A DNA stretch of 64,000 nucleotides from Azorinus chamasolen (GCA_963576725.1 OY755244.1:36468109-36532108); one strand, 5' to 3'. Shown: positions 49,549-59,365, counted from the first letter of the stretch. The notes: generated by a model not told the origin, from the sequence alone. Numbers and translations are program-made.

Positions 49549-51552
49549 ATGCAAGAATGGAAGGAAGTTACAAATGAAGCATGGGTTTTGCAGGCAGTAA
49601 GTGGTTACTGTATTGACTTTGACAAACATCCTTTTCAAGAAAAGATCCCCAATGAAATCCCTTTCAACCAAGATCAATGGGAAATTGTGAATAATGAGGT
49701 TAAAGAGTTACTGCAGAAGGGTGCTATTGTCCCTTCTAATCCAGAACCAGATCAATTTGTTTCAACAATTTTTATTGTTCCGAAACCGAATGGAAAATTT
49801 AGACCTGTCATTAATTTGAGATACCTTAACGAGTTTGTACATTATAATCATTTTAAACAAGAGACTTTCAAGGTTGTTCTGGATATTATTCAACAAGGAG
49901 ATTACATGACAAGTATTGATATGACTGATGCATATTTTAGTATACCCATTCACAAAGATTTTCAAAAGTTTCTAAAGTTCTCTTGGAATGGAAGTTTATA
50001 TATGTTTGTTGCATTACCTTTTGGTTTAACCTCTGCTCCCTATGTTTTTACAAAGGTATTAAGGCCTGTCTATGCCATGTTTAGGCAAAAAGGGATGAGA
50101 TGCTCCTATTATCTTGATGATTCGTTAAATATGCAGCAGGTTAAGAATGTTTGTCAAAACAATACAGTTGCCGTATTAGAGACGTTGGTGTCTCTTGGAT
50201 TTACTATTAATAAAAAGAAATCTGTTTTGGTCCCAACACAACGTATAGTATTTTTTGGCTTTGTCTTGGACTCTGTTCAGTTTAAAGTTTTTCTTACAGA
50301 TGAAAAAGTAGAAAAGATTTTTAAGCTTGCAAAGCTTTTGCTTGAGTCAGAAGTTATAGTTGTCAGGGTATTGGCCTCATTTATTGGTCTAGTGATACAT
50401 GCATTTTATGCAGTCTTGGAAGCGCCTCTGTATTACAGGCATATGGAAAGAAACAAGTTGGCAGGTTTAGGGAAGGAAATCTGTTTTGATAACAAGGTCT
50501 TTATATCAAAAGAATGTAGAATAGAGCTTCAGTGGTGGAAAGATAATATTCATACCAAAAATGGCAAAAGAATCAAACCAAAAGAGTTGGATGTAATTTT
50601 CAGATCAGATGCAAGCTTAGATGGCTGGGGGTCTTACGAAGTAGGCTCAGAAGAACGTGCTGGAGGAAGATGGAATATTGAGGAAGCTCAATACCATATT
50701 AATTATCTTGAACTTCTGGCAATTTTCTACGGGTTACAGTCTTTTTACTCGGATAGGGCAGATATTCATGTGCAAGTCCAGTCAGACAATACCTCTGCAA
50801 TTAAGTATGTTAATGATATGGGGGGAATGACCTCCATTTTAATGGATAACTTAGCAAGTGAGATTTGGCAGTGGTGCATTCATAGAAATATGTTTGTTTC
50901 GGCAATACATATACCTGGAAACTGTAATATTAAGGCAGATTTTTATTCCAGGAATTTCTCAGATTCCACAGAGTGGATGTTGAAAAATGAGATTTTTCAG
51001 CGCCTGTGTAAACAGTTCTTTTGGCCTGACATTGATCTATTTGCTTCAAGGTTGAACAAAAGAGTTTCCAGGTTTATTTCCTGGTTTCCTGAGCCTGGTG
51101 CCTTTCATGTGGACGCTTTTTCATTGTCATGGAGATCTTTTTTGCCGTATATTTTTCCACCATTTAACCTTGTTGCTAAAGTTTTGAGCAAAATGGTGCA
51201 AGATGATGTGGAGAGAGCTATTTTGATAATTCCATTCTGGAGAGCTCAATCATGGTTTCCTGTATTATTAGAGAGAATTGTATCTTTTCCTGTCAGGCTT
51301 CCAAGGCACAGAGACCTGTTGACTCTGCCACACAACAATACTCAACATCCTTTGTACAGGAAACTGAAGATCATCGCAGTATGTGTATCAGGAAGGCGCT
51401 CAGTCACTCAAGAGTTTCAAAGACAGTTATTGATACAGTCGTCAACTCCTGGTCAAAGGGAACAAGGAAACAATATGGATTTGCTTGGAGAAGGTGGTAT
51501 TCTTGGTGTAATTTCTGGGGTAAAAGTCCCATTTATTCGTCTGAAGCAATAG
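49549..51552 (+). CDS. pol: DIRS ORF2: reverse transcriptase, RNase H, methyltransferase-like (667 aa from first ATG)
   Basis: This polyprotein would copy the element RNA. Reverse transcriptase lies at about residues 50-245: motif A SIDMTDAYFSIPI (D124), LPFGLTSAP at about 156-164, and catalytic YLDD at 188-191. RNase H lies at about 345-470 with the acidic set D354 (FRSDAS), E388 (YLELLA), D413 (QSDNTSA) and D464 (KADFYSR). Residues about 490-610 (PDIDLFAS ... IFPPFN) match the Dam-like methyltransferase region of DIRS elements, but the DPPY-type motif reads FPPF, so activity is doubtful. The frame is open upstream of this ATG to 49465, and the residues before it (GAVGKTRFC) look like part of the conserved RT N-terminus, so expression by frameshift from ORF1 is likely. 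The last 301 nt overlap ORF3. No stop or frameshift defect is seen. Confidence 0.95.
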   Translation: MQEWKEVTNEAWVLQAVSGYCIDFDKHPFQEKIPNEIPFNQDQWEIVNNEVKELLQKGAIVPSNPEPDQFVSTIFIVPKPNGKFRPVINLRYLNEFVHYNHFKQETFKVVLDIIQQGDYMTSIDMTDAYFSIPIHKDFQKFLKFSWNGSLYMFVALPFGLTSAPYVFTKVLRPVYAMFRQKGMRCSYYLDDSLNMQQVKNVCQNNTVAVLETLVSLGFTINKKKSVLVPTQRIVFFGFVLDSVQFKVFLTDEKVEKIFKLAKLLLESEVIVVRVLASFIGLVIHAFYAVLEAPLYYRHMERNKLAGLGKEICFDNKVFISKECRIELQWWKDNIHTKNGKRIKPKELDVIFRSDASLDGWGSYEVGSEERAGGRWNIEEAQYHINYLELLAIFYGLQSFYSDRADIHVQVQSDNTSAIKYVNDMGGMTSILMDNLASEIWQWCIHRNMFVSAIHIPGNCNIKADFYSRNFSDSTEWMLKNEIFQRLCKQFFWPDIDLFASRLNKRVSRFISWFPEPGAFHVDAFSLSWRSFLPYIFPPFNLVAKVLSKMVQDDVERAILIIPFWRAQSWFPVLLERIVSFPVRLPRHRDLLTLPHNNTQHPLYRKLKIIAVCVSGRRSVTQEFQRQLLIQSSTPGQREQGNNMDLLGEGGILGVISGVKVPFIRLKQ

Positions 51553-52334
51553 TATTGAACTACTTAGGGTTTTTATTGGATAAAAACAAGTCCTACTCTG
51601 TCATCAATTTGCATAAAGCTATGTTGCTTCAAACATTACCATTTTTTGGAAATAAATGGTGTGGTCAGTGCTTTTTTATTCCACGTTTTATGAAAGGAAT
51701 CTTTGTTAGAACTCCACCAAAGCCCAAGTATTTGTTTACCTGGGATGTTAGTATCGTATTGAAGTATTTGTCTTCTCTTGTTCCGTTAAGTAAGTTGTCT
51801 TTGAAACTGTTGACTTTTAAGGTGACAGCTTTAATTGCCTTAGCAGCAGCTCCTAGAGCACAGACATTGAAATCTCTTATGTTGGACAACATGGTTAAGG
51901 AAGAAACTAGGGTTGTTTTTATGTTTTCAAAATTGTTAAAGACATCAAAGAGAGGACAGTCTTATTCTTTGTGCCTTGAGCACTTCTCTGATGAGTCTTT
52001 ATGTGTGATGCATACTTTGTTACATTATATTTCGGTGACAAAAGAGATCAGGAAATCTCGTCAGTTACTTATATCTTATGTGACTTTTAGGGAAGTTACT
52101 ACTAGTACAATAGCTAGGTGGCTGAGAGGTGTGTTAGAGCTTTCTGGGATTGACACAACTATATTTAAAGCACACAATTATAGAGGTGCCTCTGTCTCAG
52201 CCGCCTTTAGTAAGGGTTGTTCTTTAAGTAATATTCTACGTACTGCCGACTGGAAGTCGGACAAGAACTTTCATAAGTTCTATAATAGAGTACCTATGAA
52301 TGGTAAATCTTTTTCAGATGCAGTGTTTAGTTAG
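51252..52334 (+). CDS. DIRS ORF3: tyrosine recombinase (360 aa)
   Basis: Tyrosine recombinase that integrates the circular DNA copy by strand exchange, replacing the DDE integrase of LTR elements (DIRS family knowledge). An N-terminal core-binding region lies at about 55-150 (SWSKGTRKQYGFAWRRW is SAM-like). The catalytic set in the C-terminal half is R202 (APRAQTLKS), H308-x-x-R311 (KAHNYRGAS), W334 in the H/W position (TADWKSD) and nucleophile Y344 (FHKFYNR). All catalytic residues are present. The first 43 residues overlap ORF2 and look unstructured, so Met44 (about 51381) is an alternative start. It lies in the +3 frame relative to ORF2 and ends 120 bp before the internal complementary region. 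Confidence 0.93.
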   Translation: MVSCIIRENCIFSCQASKAQRPVDSATQQYSTSFVQETEDHRSMCIRKALSHSRVSKTVIDTVVNSWSKGTRKQYGFAWRRWYSWCNFWGKSPIYSSEAIVLNYLGFLLDKNKSYSVINLHKAMLLQTLPFFGNKWCGQCFFIPRFMKGIFVRTPPKPKYLFTWDVSIVLKYLSSLVPLSKLSLKLLTFKVTALIALAAAPRAQTLKSLMLDNMVKEETRVVFMFSKLLKTSKRGQSYSLCLEHFSDESLCVMHTLLHYISVTKEIRKSRQLLISYVTFREVTTSTIARWLRGVLELSGIDTTIFKAHNYRGASVSAAFSKGCSLSNILRTADWKSDKNFHKFYNRVPMNGKSFSDAVFS

Positions 52335-52453
52335 TTATTGAATACAGCTTTTCCGGTCATAGGAACCGTGAGTAATAGATGGTAGAAACTGTTATTTTAT
52401 TGTTTTGTTTATCTTTGGTTCTAGTGTTATAGTTCTGTTGTTGGGTTTTAAAG

Positions 52454-52573
52454 ATGCTAGTGTGTACATGTAAAGGCCGAGAGGCTTTACGGAAAATAAT
52501 GTCCCCTCCTCCAAGCGGTAGTGAAGGATGAGGGGCATTATTGGAGTAAAGCCGGAGGCCGAGCATGTACACA
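52454..52573 (+). repeat. DIRS internal complementary region
   Basis: The first about 47 bp (gctagtgtgtacatgtaaag ... ggaaaataat) are the reverse complement of the left end. The following about 75 bp (atgtcccctcctccaagcgg ... catgtacacac) are the reverse complement of the right end. It therefore encodes the junction of a circularised copy, the hallmark of DIRS1-type replication. Confidence 0.92.
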
Positions 52574-52643
52574 CCCTCCCTTGTTTTCATTGTTTTACTT
52601 TGTTCCCTCCCTTGTTTTTGGCCAACAACAGACCTACTGCGTT

Positions 52644-52831
52644 AAATTATGAAGCGGGGTTCCACTTCCGTTGCTATTTCAGGGAGTGTCACGTGACGGA
52701 TGAATTCGTTTTTAAACAGCGATACTCGAGTTTGAGTCAAGATGACATGCTAGTGTGTACATGCTCGGCCTCCGGCTTTACTCCAATAATGCCCCTCATC
52801 CTTCACTACCGCTTGGAGGAGGGGACATTAT
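52644..52831 (-). repeat. DIRS right inverted terminal repeat and terminal extension
   Basis: 52644-52763 mirrors the left repeat, including GTCACGTGAC at 52688-52697. 52764-52831 (ctcggcctccggctttactc ... gaggggacattat) is the right-specific end that pairs with the internal complementary region. Small frames here are by-products. Confidence 0.9.
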
Positions 52832-52953
52832 ATATGTACACCAGTCACACCAATTATTGACAAAATATCATTTATGTAATTACGTTTCTAAAATACAACA
52901 AGAATAACACAAATGGGAATCTGTCTACAGACTTTATCGTGTTTTTGAAACAT

Positions 52954-53144
52954 TTAACCCATTCCTTCATATAAACATCTTTTCATGCTTTTGTTAACTG
53001 ATAAATATAGAAAAATGGAAAAATATTGATACAGCTGCTTGAGCCAAAATGTCCTGCATTCACATGCCATTATAAAAAAATTATTTTATTAATATTAATG
53101 ATGTCATTATTTCTTACATAAGTATGGTGCAACAGGAAAATTAA
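52954..53144. mobile_element. A/A2 MITE with deleted core
   Basis: TTAACCCATTCCTTCATATA to gcaacaggaaaaTTAA. The hairpin is reduced to ttttgttaactgataaata. Confidence 0.6.
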
Positions 53145-53195
53145 AGGGACATAAATCTATGATAACTAAGGACAGATAAATTCCAAAATGCTTAT

Positions 53196-53216
53196 TAGGC
53201 TGCCGAAGGCAGCCTA
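53196..53216. repeat. 21-bp palindrome
   Basis: taggctgccg a aggcagccta reads as an inverted repeat (about 10-bp arms, short centre). It may mark the edge of a dispersed repeat that continues to the tRNA-like unit. Confidence 0.5.
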
Positions 53217-54289
53217 TACTTATACGGCATAGAAAAAGGTGCATGATTAACCTCAGTCCTGTGTTTCTATAACTGCCGACTGCTACGGATTTTTTTTGTT
53301 ATCTCGTCTCATGAAAATTATGTTGTTGTTTTTTCAAAACTTATGACTTCCCATTTATTATTGTTTAAACTCCGCATGATGCTTTTGCATTTTAATTTCA
53401 TATGCACATGTTTATGAACATGTTCCTCGAAAGCGTTTTTTAAAATGCTAGTGATATAGCTATAATTGAAACATAATTTTAGTATACAGCACCGTAGCGT
53501 AGGGGTAGCGCGTTAGCCTAGAAACCAAGGGTACACGGGTTCGATCCTAGGTAGATACGAAAATATTTTTTCTTTTCGTACATCAATTTTTTCCTTTTTA
53601 TTTCTATTTCGACATTAACATGCTTTTGTTTTAAATCCATTTAATATTAGCAGCCTGTCATTAAATAGCCACACATCGTCCCGTATGTAGAACCTACTCC
53701 ACACTTACACAAATGACACCTTAACTCTGATTTGCTAATGAAATGACGCCTAACAAGTGAATAATTGATTAACTGTCAGTTGAATTTGGTAACTAGTTGA
53801 ATACAAACTTTTGATTTCAAAGTTTCTTTGCATAATAAAAATGCAAACACCACAAAACTACTCAAACACGACAGGTTAATAAGTGTTAAATACATGTATG
53901 ACTGTTCTTTCTCTGGTTTCCATTCATTTACAACCCCCCCATTGTTTTTTTTCTGCAAGTACACTATACAACCGCTTCTTATTGTATTTATTTATTTATT
54001 GACATGTAAGGTCTTGGTTTACACTGCTGATCTTGCCACCTGATACATGTTAGGCAGTCATTTTACGCTTGCGTAAAACCTCGCTTGTATTATGTTGGTA
54101 TAATTCTGTAAGAGTTACTTCCCTTGTATTAATTTCATCTAATCACACATATGAATACACTAGACAAGGGGTGTTCTGGATAAGAATTTGTAGTACTCCT
54201 ATTTTTAGTAACTTAGGTTATCCAGAGCTTTCTGATCTGGGTATACTCTGTTTGCAAAGACGTAGAAAGGCGTATTTATGGAGGAAAGG
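53217..54289. other. Largely unrecognised; contains a tRNA-like unit
   Basis: AT-rich DNA with chance frames only. An A2 right-half scrap (ctttctgatctgggtatact ... ggaggaaagggataa) lies at 54225-54295. Confidence 0.35.
53489..53559 (+). tRNA. tRNA-like sequence (pseudogene or SINE head)
   Basis: gcaccgtagcgtaggggtag and gggttcgatcctaggtag carry good A and B boxes about 40 nt apart. The acceptor stem (gcaccgt against tagatac) and the anticodon stem do not pair, so a functional tRNA is unlikely. Confidence 0.4.
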
Positions 54290-54739
54290 GATAAATGCCT
54301 TTTCATGCATTTGCAAACAGAAGAGAACCAGATCTGACAGCTCCTGTAGGAACCATTTTGATCAAGGTCTGCTGTTTGCTTATGACATTCTATAGCTCTT
54401 ATCAAAGCAAAATAATTATTTCCTTGAAAAATTTACCATTATAAAAACAAGAGCCGTGTGCAGTGAGGCTCAGCGCCAACGCTGGTCTGATTTGGTGCTT
54501 GTCCACGGTATACACTTCTCCTCAAAGAGATCTACAAACCTATGAAGTTTCATGTTGATATCTCTTATACTTTTTGATTAATCAGCTACCTTAAAGTTTT
54601 GGCACACCGCCATCGCCTACGACCCAGCGATCACAATAGCTCAACTTTTTTCTTCGAAAACAGACAAGCTAAATATCAGCAAATAAATATTCATTAGGTT
54701 ATAATTTGTTACATGAATATTGAACAGGGAAAGGGTTAA
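54290..54739. mobile_element. A MITE carrying R
   Basis: Left atgccttttcatgcatttgc, core gacagctcctgtaggaacca. It is interrupted by R at 54449-54671 and resumes at aaatatcagcaaataaatat, ending tgaacagggaaagggTTAA. Confidence 0.7.
54449..54671. repeat. R dispersed repeat in A
   Basis: caagagccgtgtgcagtgag at the left and cttcgaaaacagacaagcta at the right. The middle matches 30395-30605. The boundaries are set by the flanking A element. Confidence 0.75.
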
Positions 54740-54996
54740 CTGTCTACGAATGATGTAACTGTAATAAACTATACCTTTTTCTGAGAAAGCTTACATAAGG
54801 CAGATGTTCTTTTGGGGGAAAAATACACATGGATATGACCATAAATCTGTCTGACTGTAACAAGTGTCTCCATAGGTCTTCCTTGTTTAGAAGTAAACAG
54901 ACATTACCTCTTGGCATGCTAAGTAATTGTCGTCTGCAAAAAAACATTGTAGTCTGCAACTATTCTAAAAGGTTTCTTTTGATCTCCCCATTTCTC

Positions 54997-55241
54997 TTAA
55001 CCATTTCCTTATAAACATGGCTTCAAGCGTTTGCAAACAGAGTAGACCCAGATCAGATGGCTACTATAGGAGCCATCTGATCAGGGTCTGCTCTGTTTGC
55101 TGATCTGTTTCTTTGCTTTCTAAAATGGCCACAATTAATGGTTCACCTTGCATATGTCATTATAACTATTTTGTCCATGAATATTCATTACCGGTAGGTA
55201 TTGAAATTTGGAATAAACAATTAGACCAGGGAAAAGGTTAA
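54997..55241. mobile_element. A MITE, full length
   Basis: TTAACCATTTCCTTATAAAC / accagggaaaaggTTAA. The core is gatggctactataggagcca. Confidence 0.8.
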
Positions 55242-55261
55242 AAAGTATATACATGTACAGA

Positions 55262-55374
55262 GCTAGAAACAGTTTTAGATCATCATCAGATGCTGAGCTA
55301 CTTGACAACTAATCTGGATCCAAATTGTTTACATTGGTTACCAGAATTTCTTCGCTCACATGCAAAGAGTTATC
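55262..55374. repeat. G MITE, inverted and decayed
   Basis: aatctggatccaaattgttt, attggttaccagaatttctt and cgctcacatgcaaagagtta. Confidence 0.55.
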
Positions 55375-55549
55375 ATTGATAGGACATTCATAAAGTATGA
55401 TGAGAACGGCTTTCGACCTACACCATGCCAATTGTATGTCTGGGTGACTTTCAACTTGCTTGGATTAGCAAATTGTGTAGATCAAGATAATGTAGAAGAG
55501 AGGAAAATTAACCTTTCTATGACTTTGCAAACAGCAGAGCTGGTCACAC

Positions 55550-55612
55550 AGCATAGGACAACAATTTTAGCATTTGAGCACGCACCTTTATAAAGTTTAT
55601 CTGTTGCTCAGT
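55550..55612. repeat. D MITE right end
   Basis: caattttagcatttgagcac and gcacctttataaagtttatc(tgttgctcag). Confidence 0.5.
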
Positions 55613-55620
55613 GATATTAA

Positions 55621-55868
55621 TTAACCCTTTCCTTCACATAAAAGCTTTTTGCAAAGAGAGTATAGAATCTGATAAGATGAGTTTTACAGCAGCTGTCTGG
55701 TTAGGTCTGCCCTGTTTGCTTATGGGATTACATAAATCTTGTCTATTTTATAGTTTGAGTCAAAGTAAAGAATTCTATTGAAAATTTTATATGATAAAAA
55801 TAATTAAGCTAATAAGTATTCATGATATCCTAATTTCTTACATGAATATTGAGCATGCAAAGGGTTAA
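55621..55868. mobile_element. A/A2 MITE
   Basis: TTAACCCTTTCCTTCACATA / gagcatgcaaagggTTAA. The core is badly damaged (gatgagttttacagcagctg). Confidence 0.65.
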
Positions 55869-56109
55869 CCCTTTCCGTCATATAAACATGTTTTCACACA
55901 CTCGCAAACAGTGTATACCAGAAGATCAGACGGCTCCTATAGGAGCCGTCTGATCAGGGTCTGCTCTGTTTGCTTATGGAATTTGATAGATCTGTGTCTT
56001 TACTTTCTAAAATGGATACAATGTTCTACCTTCCATATTTAACTATTTTGTTCATAAATATTCAGTAGGTATTGGATTTGTAATAAACATTGAACAGGGA
56101 AAGGATTAA
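55865..56109. mobile_element. A MITE, full length
   Basis: It shares TTAA with the previous copy. CCCTTTCCGTCATATAAACA / ttgaacagggaaaggaTTAA; core gacggctcctataggagccg. Confidence 0.85.
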
Positions 56110-56159
56110 CTGAACCACTGTTCTAAAGGTGGATCAGTTGTAGTCATTGAAATATAATG

Positions 56160-56870
56160 GCAAATAGTGCAGACCCATAGGAGACAGCTCCTCTAGGAGC
56201 TGTCTCATATGGGTCTACACTATTTTCAAATGCAAATTTGTACACTTCTACCCTGAGAAGGGTGAGTAAAGGATCTCCTCTAAGAACTTTTTCATATGGG
56301 TCTTTACTATTTGCAAATGCAGATATGACCCTACTACCTGAGAAGGGTCGAGTCTAGCTATGAGCTCCCCTAGGAACTTTCTAATATGTGTCTACACTAT
56401 TTGCAAATGCTGATATGAAACTACTACCTGAGAAGGGTTCAGTCTATGAGCTCCTTTCTGAACTGGCTCATATGGGTCTTCACTATTTGCAAATGCAGAT
56501 ATGACACTACTACCTGAGAAGGGTTCAGTCTAGCTATGAGCTCCTGTAGGAACTTTCTCATATGTGTCTACACTATTTGCAAATACAGATATGTACACTT
56601 CTACCCTGAGAAGAGATGAGTCTATGAGCTTGTCTAGGAGCTGTCTTATATGGGTCTACACTATGTGCAAAAACAGATATTTTTTTATGTACATTTCTAC
56701 CCTAAGAATGGTTGAGTCTATGAGCTCCTGCAGGAGTCATCTCATACGGGTCTACACTATTTGCAAATACAGATATGTACACTTCTACACTGAGAAGGGA
56801 TGAGTCTATAAGCTCCTCTAGGAACTGTCTCATAAGAGTCTACACTATTTGCAAATTCAGACATTTTGGC
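56160..56870. repeat. Tandem array V, about 8 hairpin units of about 90 bp
   Basis: Units read cactatttgcaaatgcagat, tactacctgagaagggttca and gagctcctgtaggaact, then catatgggtc. The first unit has the best hairpin (agacagctcctctaggagct). It looks like serial amplification of an H-type core. The 79-aa frame is a repeat translation. Confidence 0.85.
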
Positions 56871-56999
56871 TAATGTCATGAAACGGGTTTAAAGAATACG
56901 AGATTCCTGAGTTATCCTTTTATCCTTATGAACTGTAGTGACTGTCGCCTGCACATATTGTCATCAACATCCAAGTCTGAAAATACCTTTTCCTCTTGT

Positions 57000-57069
57000 T
57001 AGGAACTGCCTGATCTGGGTCTACTATGTTTGCAAATGCATGAAAAAATGTTTATATGAACCAAAGGGT
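57000..57069. repeat. A right-half fragment
   Basis: aactgcctgatctgggtcta to tttatatgaaccaaagggtt. Confidence 0.5.
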
Positions 57070-57304
57070 TCTACGCTTCTTTCTCTGTTTATTCCAAATT
57101 CCAATATATAAATATTCATAGACAAAATAGTGATAATGAGATAAAGAAGGAAGAACATTGTAGCCATTTTAGAAAGTAAGAACAGACCTATCAGATTTGA
57201 TTAGCAAACAGAGCAGATCCTGATCAGACGGCTCCTATAGGAGCCGTCTGATCTGGGTCTACTCTGTTTGCAGAGGAAAGGGAAAGGAACTTTAGGGTTA
57301 ATCA
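57070..57304. mobile_element. A MITE with decayed ends
   Basis: ttctttctctgtttattcca, gtagccattttagaaagtaa; perfect core gacggctcctataggagccg; right end ggaactttagggTTAA. Confidence 0.7.
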
Positions 57305-57829
57305 ATCATTACCGAACATTCTTCCCCTATTGACATCATTACAAACCATTATCCCACAGTATATACATATTTAGCATAAAAACATTAACGATATCTGAAT
57401 ACTTCTAATCCATAGGAAACCATTGACTTTTTAAGAGACGGAAAACTTTGTCGATTTTTACAGAAATCAATGGGTATGCTCAGCCAAACCAATTTGCAAG
57501 ACCGACTCTGAATTGATTTTGGAACAACACTGAATATTAACTAGGTGTTCACAACATGGGTGAGTTGAAAGTGATAACAAATCTCCGAAAGTTCGTCAGG
57601 TACACGTAATGAGTTTTACAAAAGACATAATTATTGCCATTGGTTTCCATAGCAATAAATGTTTCTGATTTTGTTGATATATATAAAAAAAAACACCTCT
57701 TCCTTACTCTCTCTTATAAGTGCTACGTTACATACCGTAGATTACGGTTCTGAGGTAAATTTGTTACGCAAAATTTGCGAAAATATGAGCAGAGTATAAT
57801 TATCTTCAGCTTAAGTTATCCAGAACTAT
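57305..57829. other. No recognisable feature
   Basis: No repeat family, RNA gene or long frame was seen. Confidence 0.35.
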
Positions 57830-57945
57830 AGAAAAGATGCGTACCCAAATACTAAAATTGTCATTTCTCCACCAGAGATGATTCTAAAGAGTCAGGTCAC
57901 TGTAGTATAGGGTTTGGTGGAGAAATAATGGAGCTATTTTGTACC
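57830..57945. repeat. D MITE with collapsed core
   Basis: gatgcgtacccaaatactaa, tttctccaccagagatgatt and agtatagggtttggtggaga. One hairpin arm is missing. Confidence 0.6.
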
Positions 57946-58320
57946 TCTATATGAAATGATATAGAGATGATTCTACAGTGTCTTACATGGCCACAATTTT
58001 TTCTGTGTCCATGTGCTATTATAACAAATTAATCTAATTTAACCCATTCCCTCATAGGCTATTTTTAGATGCAACCTCTTTGAATAAATCTACCGAAAAG
58101 GAGCAGTAACTAGAGAAAAGGATTTTTTTTAGAATTTTGTAGTTTGAAACCATTGTGATAAATAGAGCATTTGCTCCTATAGGAGCAAATGCTCTATTTA
58201 TCACAATGGTTTCAACAGGTGATTTTTACAGAGGCGTAGAAAGGCGTATTTATGGAGGAAAGGGTTAAATATTCATGATATCATTTTTTCTTATTTGAAT
58301 ATTCATGGAGGAGAGGGTTT
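57946..58320. mobile_element. A2 MITE (inverted) interrupted by B
   Basis: gatgattctacagtgtctta ... attataacaaattaatctaa precedes B, and attcatgatatcattttttc ... ttcatggaggagagggtt follows. B sits in the internal TTAA of A2. Confidence 0.65.
58039..58268. mobile_element. B MITE nested in A2
   Basis: TTAACCCATTCCCTCATAGG / tggaggaaagggTTAA. A perfect hairpin is centred on gctcctataggagc. Confidence 0.85.
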
Positions 58321-58376
58321 AAAGACTGCTCCAGAAGGTTTAGATCAATAAGACTTGGTTCAATTCAAGCTGTCAA

Positions 58377-58571
58377 CAGAGGTCCAAATTTAGATGTGTA
58401 AATTAAAACATTTTCAAGAATAACTTCTTTATTTTTCCACCAAACCATAATGTTGTGACCACTCTTTAGAATCATCTCAAAGAGACGATTCTAAAGAGTG
58501 GTCACAACATAGGGTTCGGTGGGGAAAGGACGATTTTAGTATTTGAGTACGCACCTTTATCTGTTGCTCTG
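58377..58571. mobile_element. D MITE, full length (195 bp)
   Basis: cagaggtccaaatttagatg / cacctttatctgttgctctg. The core is cactctttagaatcatctca. No 8-bp duplication survives. Confidence 0.8.
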
Positions 58572-58619
58572 ATAAATTGGTGCCTTATATTGGTCGAGCT
58601 TGGAGATCGGGTATCCAAT

Positions 58620-58828
58620 TACAGTAAAACCCCGCTAATGCGACTACCTAAAAGAGGTATAATTTTGGGTGCTAGATGCAGGTGGTAGCTTAATGCAGGA
58701 CAAAGGTAATGCAGAAAGCTGAGAGGGGAGCTTTCTGCATTTCTTTAGTCCTGCATTAAACAACCACCTGCTTATAAAGACATCAATATTTATTCATTAT
58801 GTGGTCACATTAAAGGGGTTCTACTGTA
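58620..58828. mobile_element. E MITE, full length
   Basis: TACAGTAAAACCCCGCTAAT / cacattaaaggggttctact(gta). The palindrome is gcagaaagctgagaggggag. Confidence 0.85.
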
Positions 58829-58839
58829 TATTTAGTCCT

Positions 58840-59054
58840 TTAACTCTTTCGCTGCCATTTGGTCGCATCTGTGATTACCTATGCAAACAGTTTGGATCCA
58901 GATGAGACGCCGAGTATAACTCCGCATCTCATCAGGATCCAAATTGTTTGTTACTGTGGTAATGTTTTTGAAAAGAAAATAGGGAGAAGATTAAATAAAA
59001 TTGTAGCAGACGACAAATTTTGCAGACGATAGTATTTGTCAGCAAAAGAATTAA
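58840..59054. mobile_element. G MITE, full length (215 bp)
   Basis: TTAACTCTTTCGCTGCCATT / gtcagcaaaagaaTTAA. The hairpin is ttggatccagatgagacgcc / catctcatcaggatccaaat. Confidence 0.8.
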
Positions 59055-59057
59055 ATT

Positions 59058-59245
59058 AGTGCAGGAAATTAGTGTACTGCCACTTGCAAGCAGTGCAGAT
59101 CGAGATCAGAGGGATCCTGTAATCAGCGTCTGCACTGTTTGTCATTGAAAATCTTCTTGCTAATCACACCCTTTCATACATAGTAGATTCTACCGTTACA
59201 CAATGATGGACCATGCCACTTTGAAAGTACAGCATTCAAAGCGTC
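59058..59245. repeat. H MITE
   Basis: cacttgcaagcagtgcagat, cagagggatcctgtaatcag and ggaccatgccactttgaaag. Confidence 0.6.
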
Positions 59246-59365
59246 TGGGTAATTGGATAACAAAGTTAAACCAAGTAATTAGCCTCAAGAAAATTATTGA
59301 TCAAACTAAGGCAATTATAATCCTTTAAAATTAGCATTGTTTCATAAAAATTGTCATCCTTTGCA
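59139..59365. repeat. Local duplication, copy 1
   Basis: From tgtttgtcattgaaaatctt to tgtcatcctttgcaattctc. The last about 195 bp are almost identical to 61055-61251. Confidence 0.8.

Larger units (their letters stand above)
47857..52831 (+). mobile_element. Complete DIRS-type retrotransposon (about 4.97 kb)
   Basis: Order: left inverted repeat, Gag-like ORF, RT/RNase H/methyltransferase-like ORF, tyrosine recombinase ORF, internal complementary region, right inverted repeat. The complementary region joins the complements of the two ends, which fixes the borders to within the shared CATTAT (47856-47861 and 52826-52831). There is no target duplication beyond that overlap, as expected for recombinase-mediated integration. 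All three frames are open and no MITE has entered it, so it is probably young. Flanks: an E MITE ends 27 bp upstream. Confidence 0.95.

Noticed and set aside
47857..52831. Ty3/gypsy or other LTR retrotransposon
   Set aside because: No direct LTRs, DDE integrase or aspartic protease. Inverted ends, internal complementary region and tyrosine recombinase fit DIRS.
52357..52860. Frames of 60-110 aa around the DIRS 3' end
   Set aside because: They arise from the inverted repeat and the internal complementary region, where the same sequence is read from both strands.
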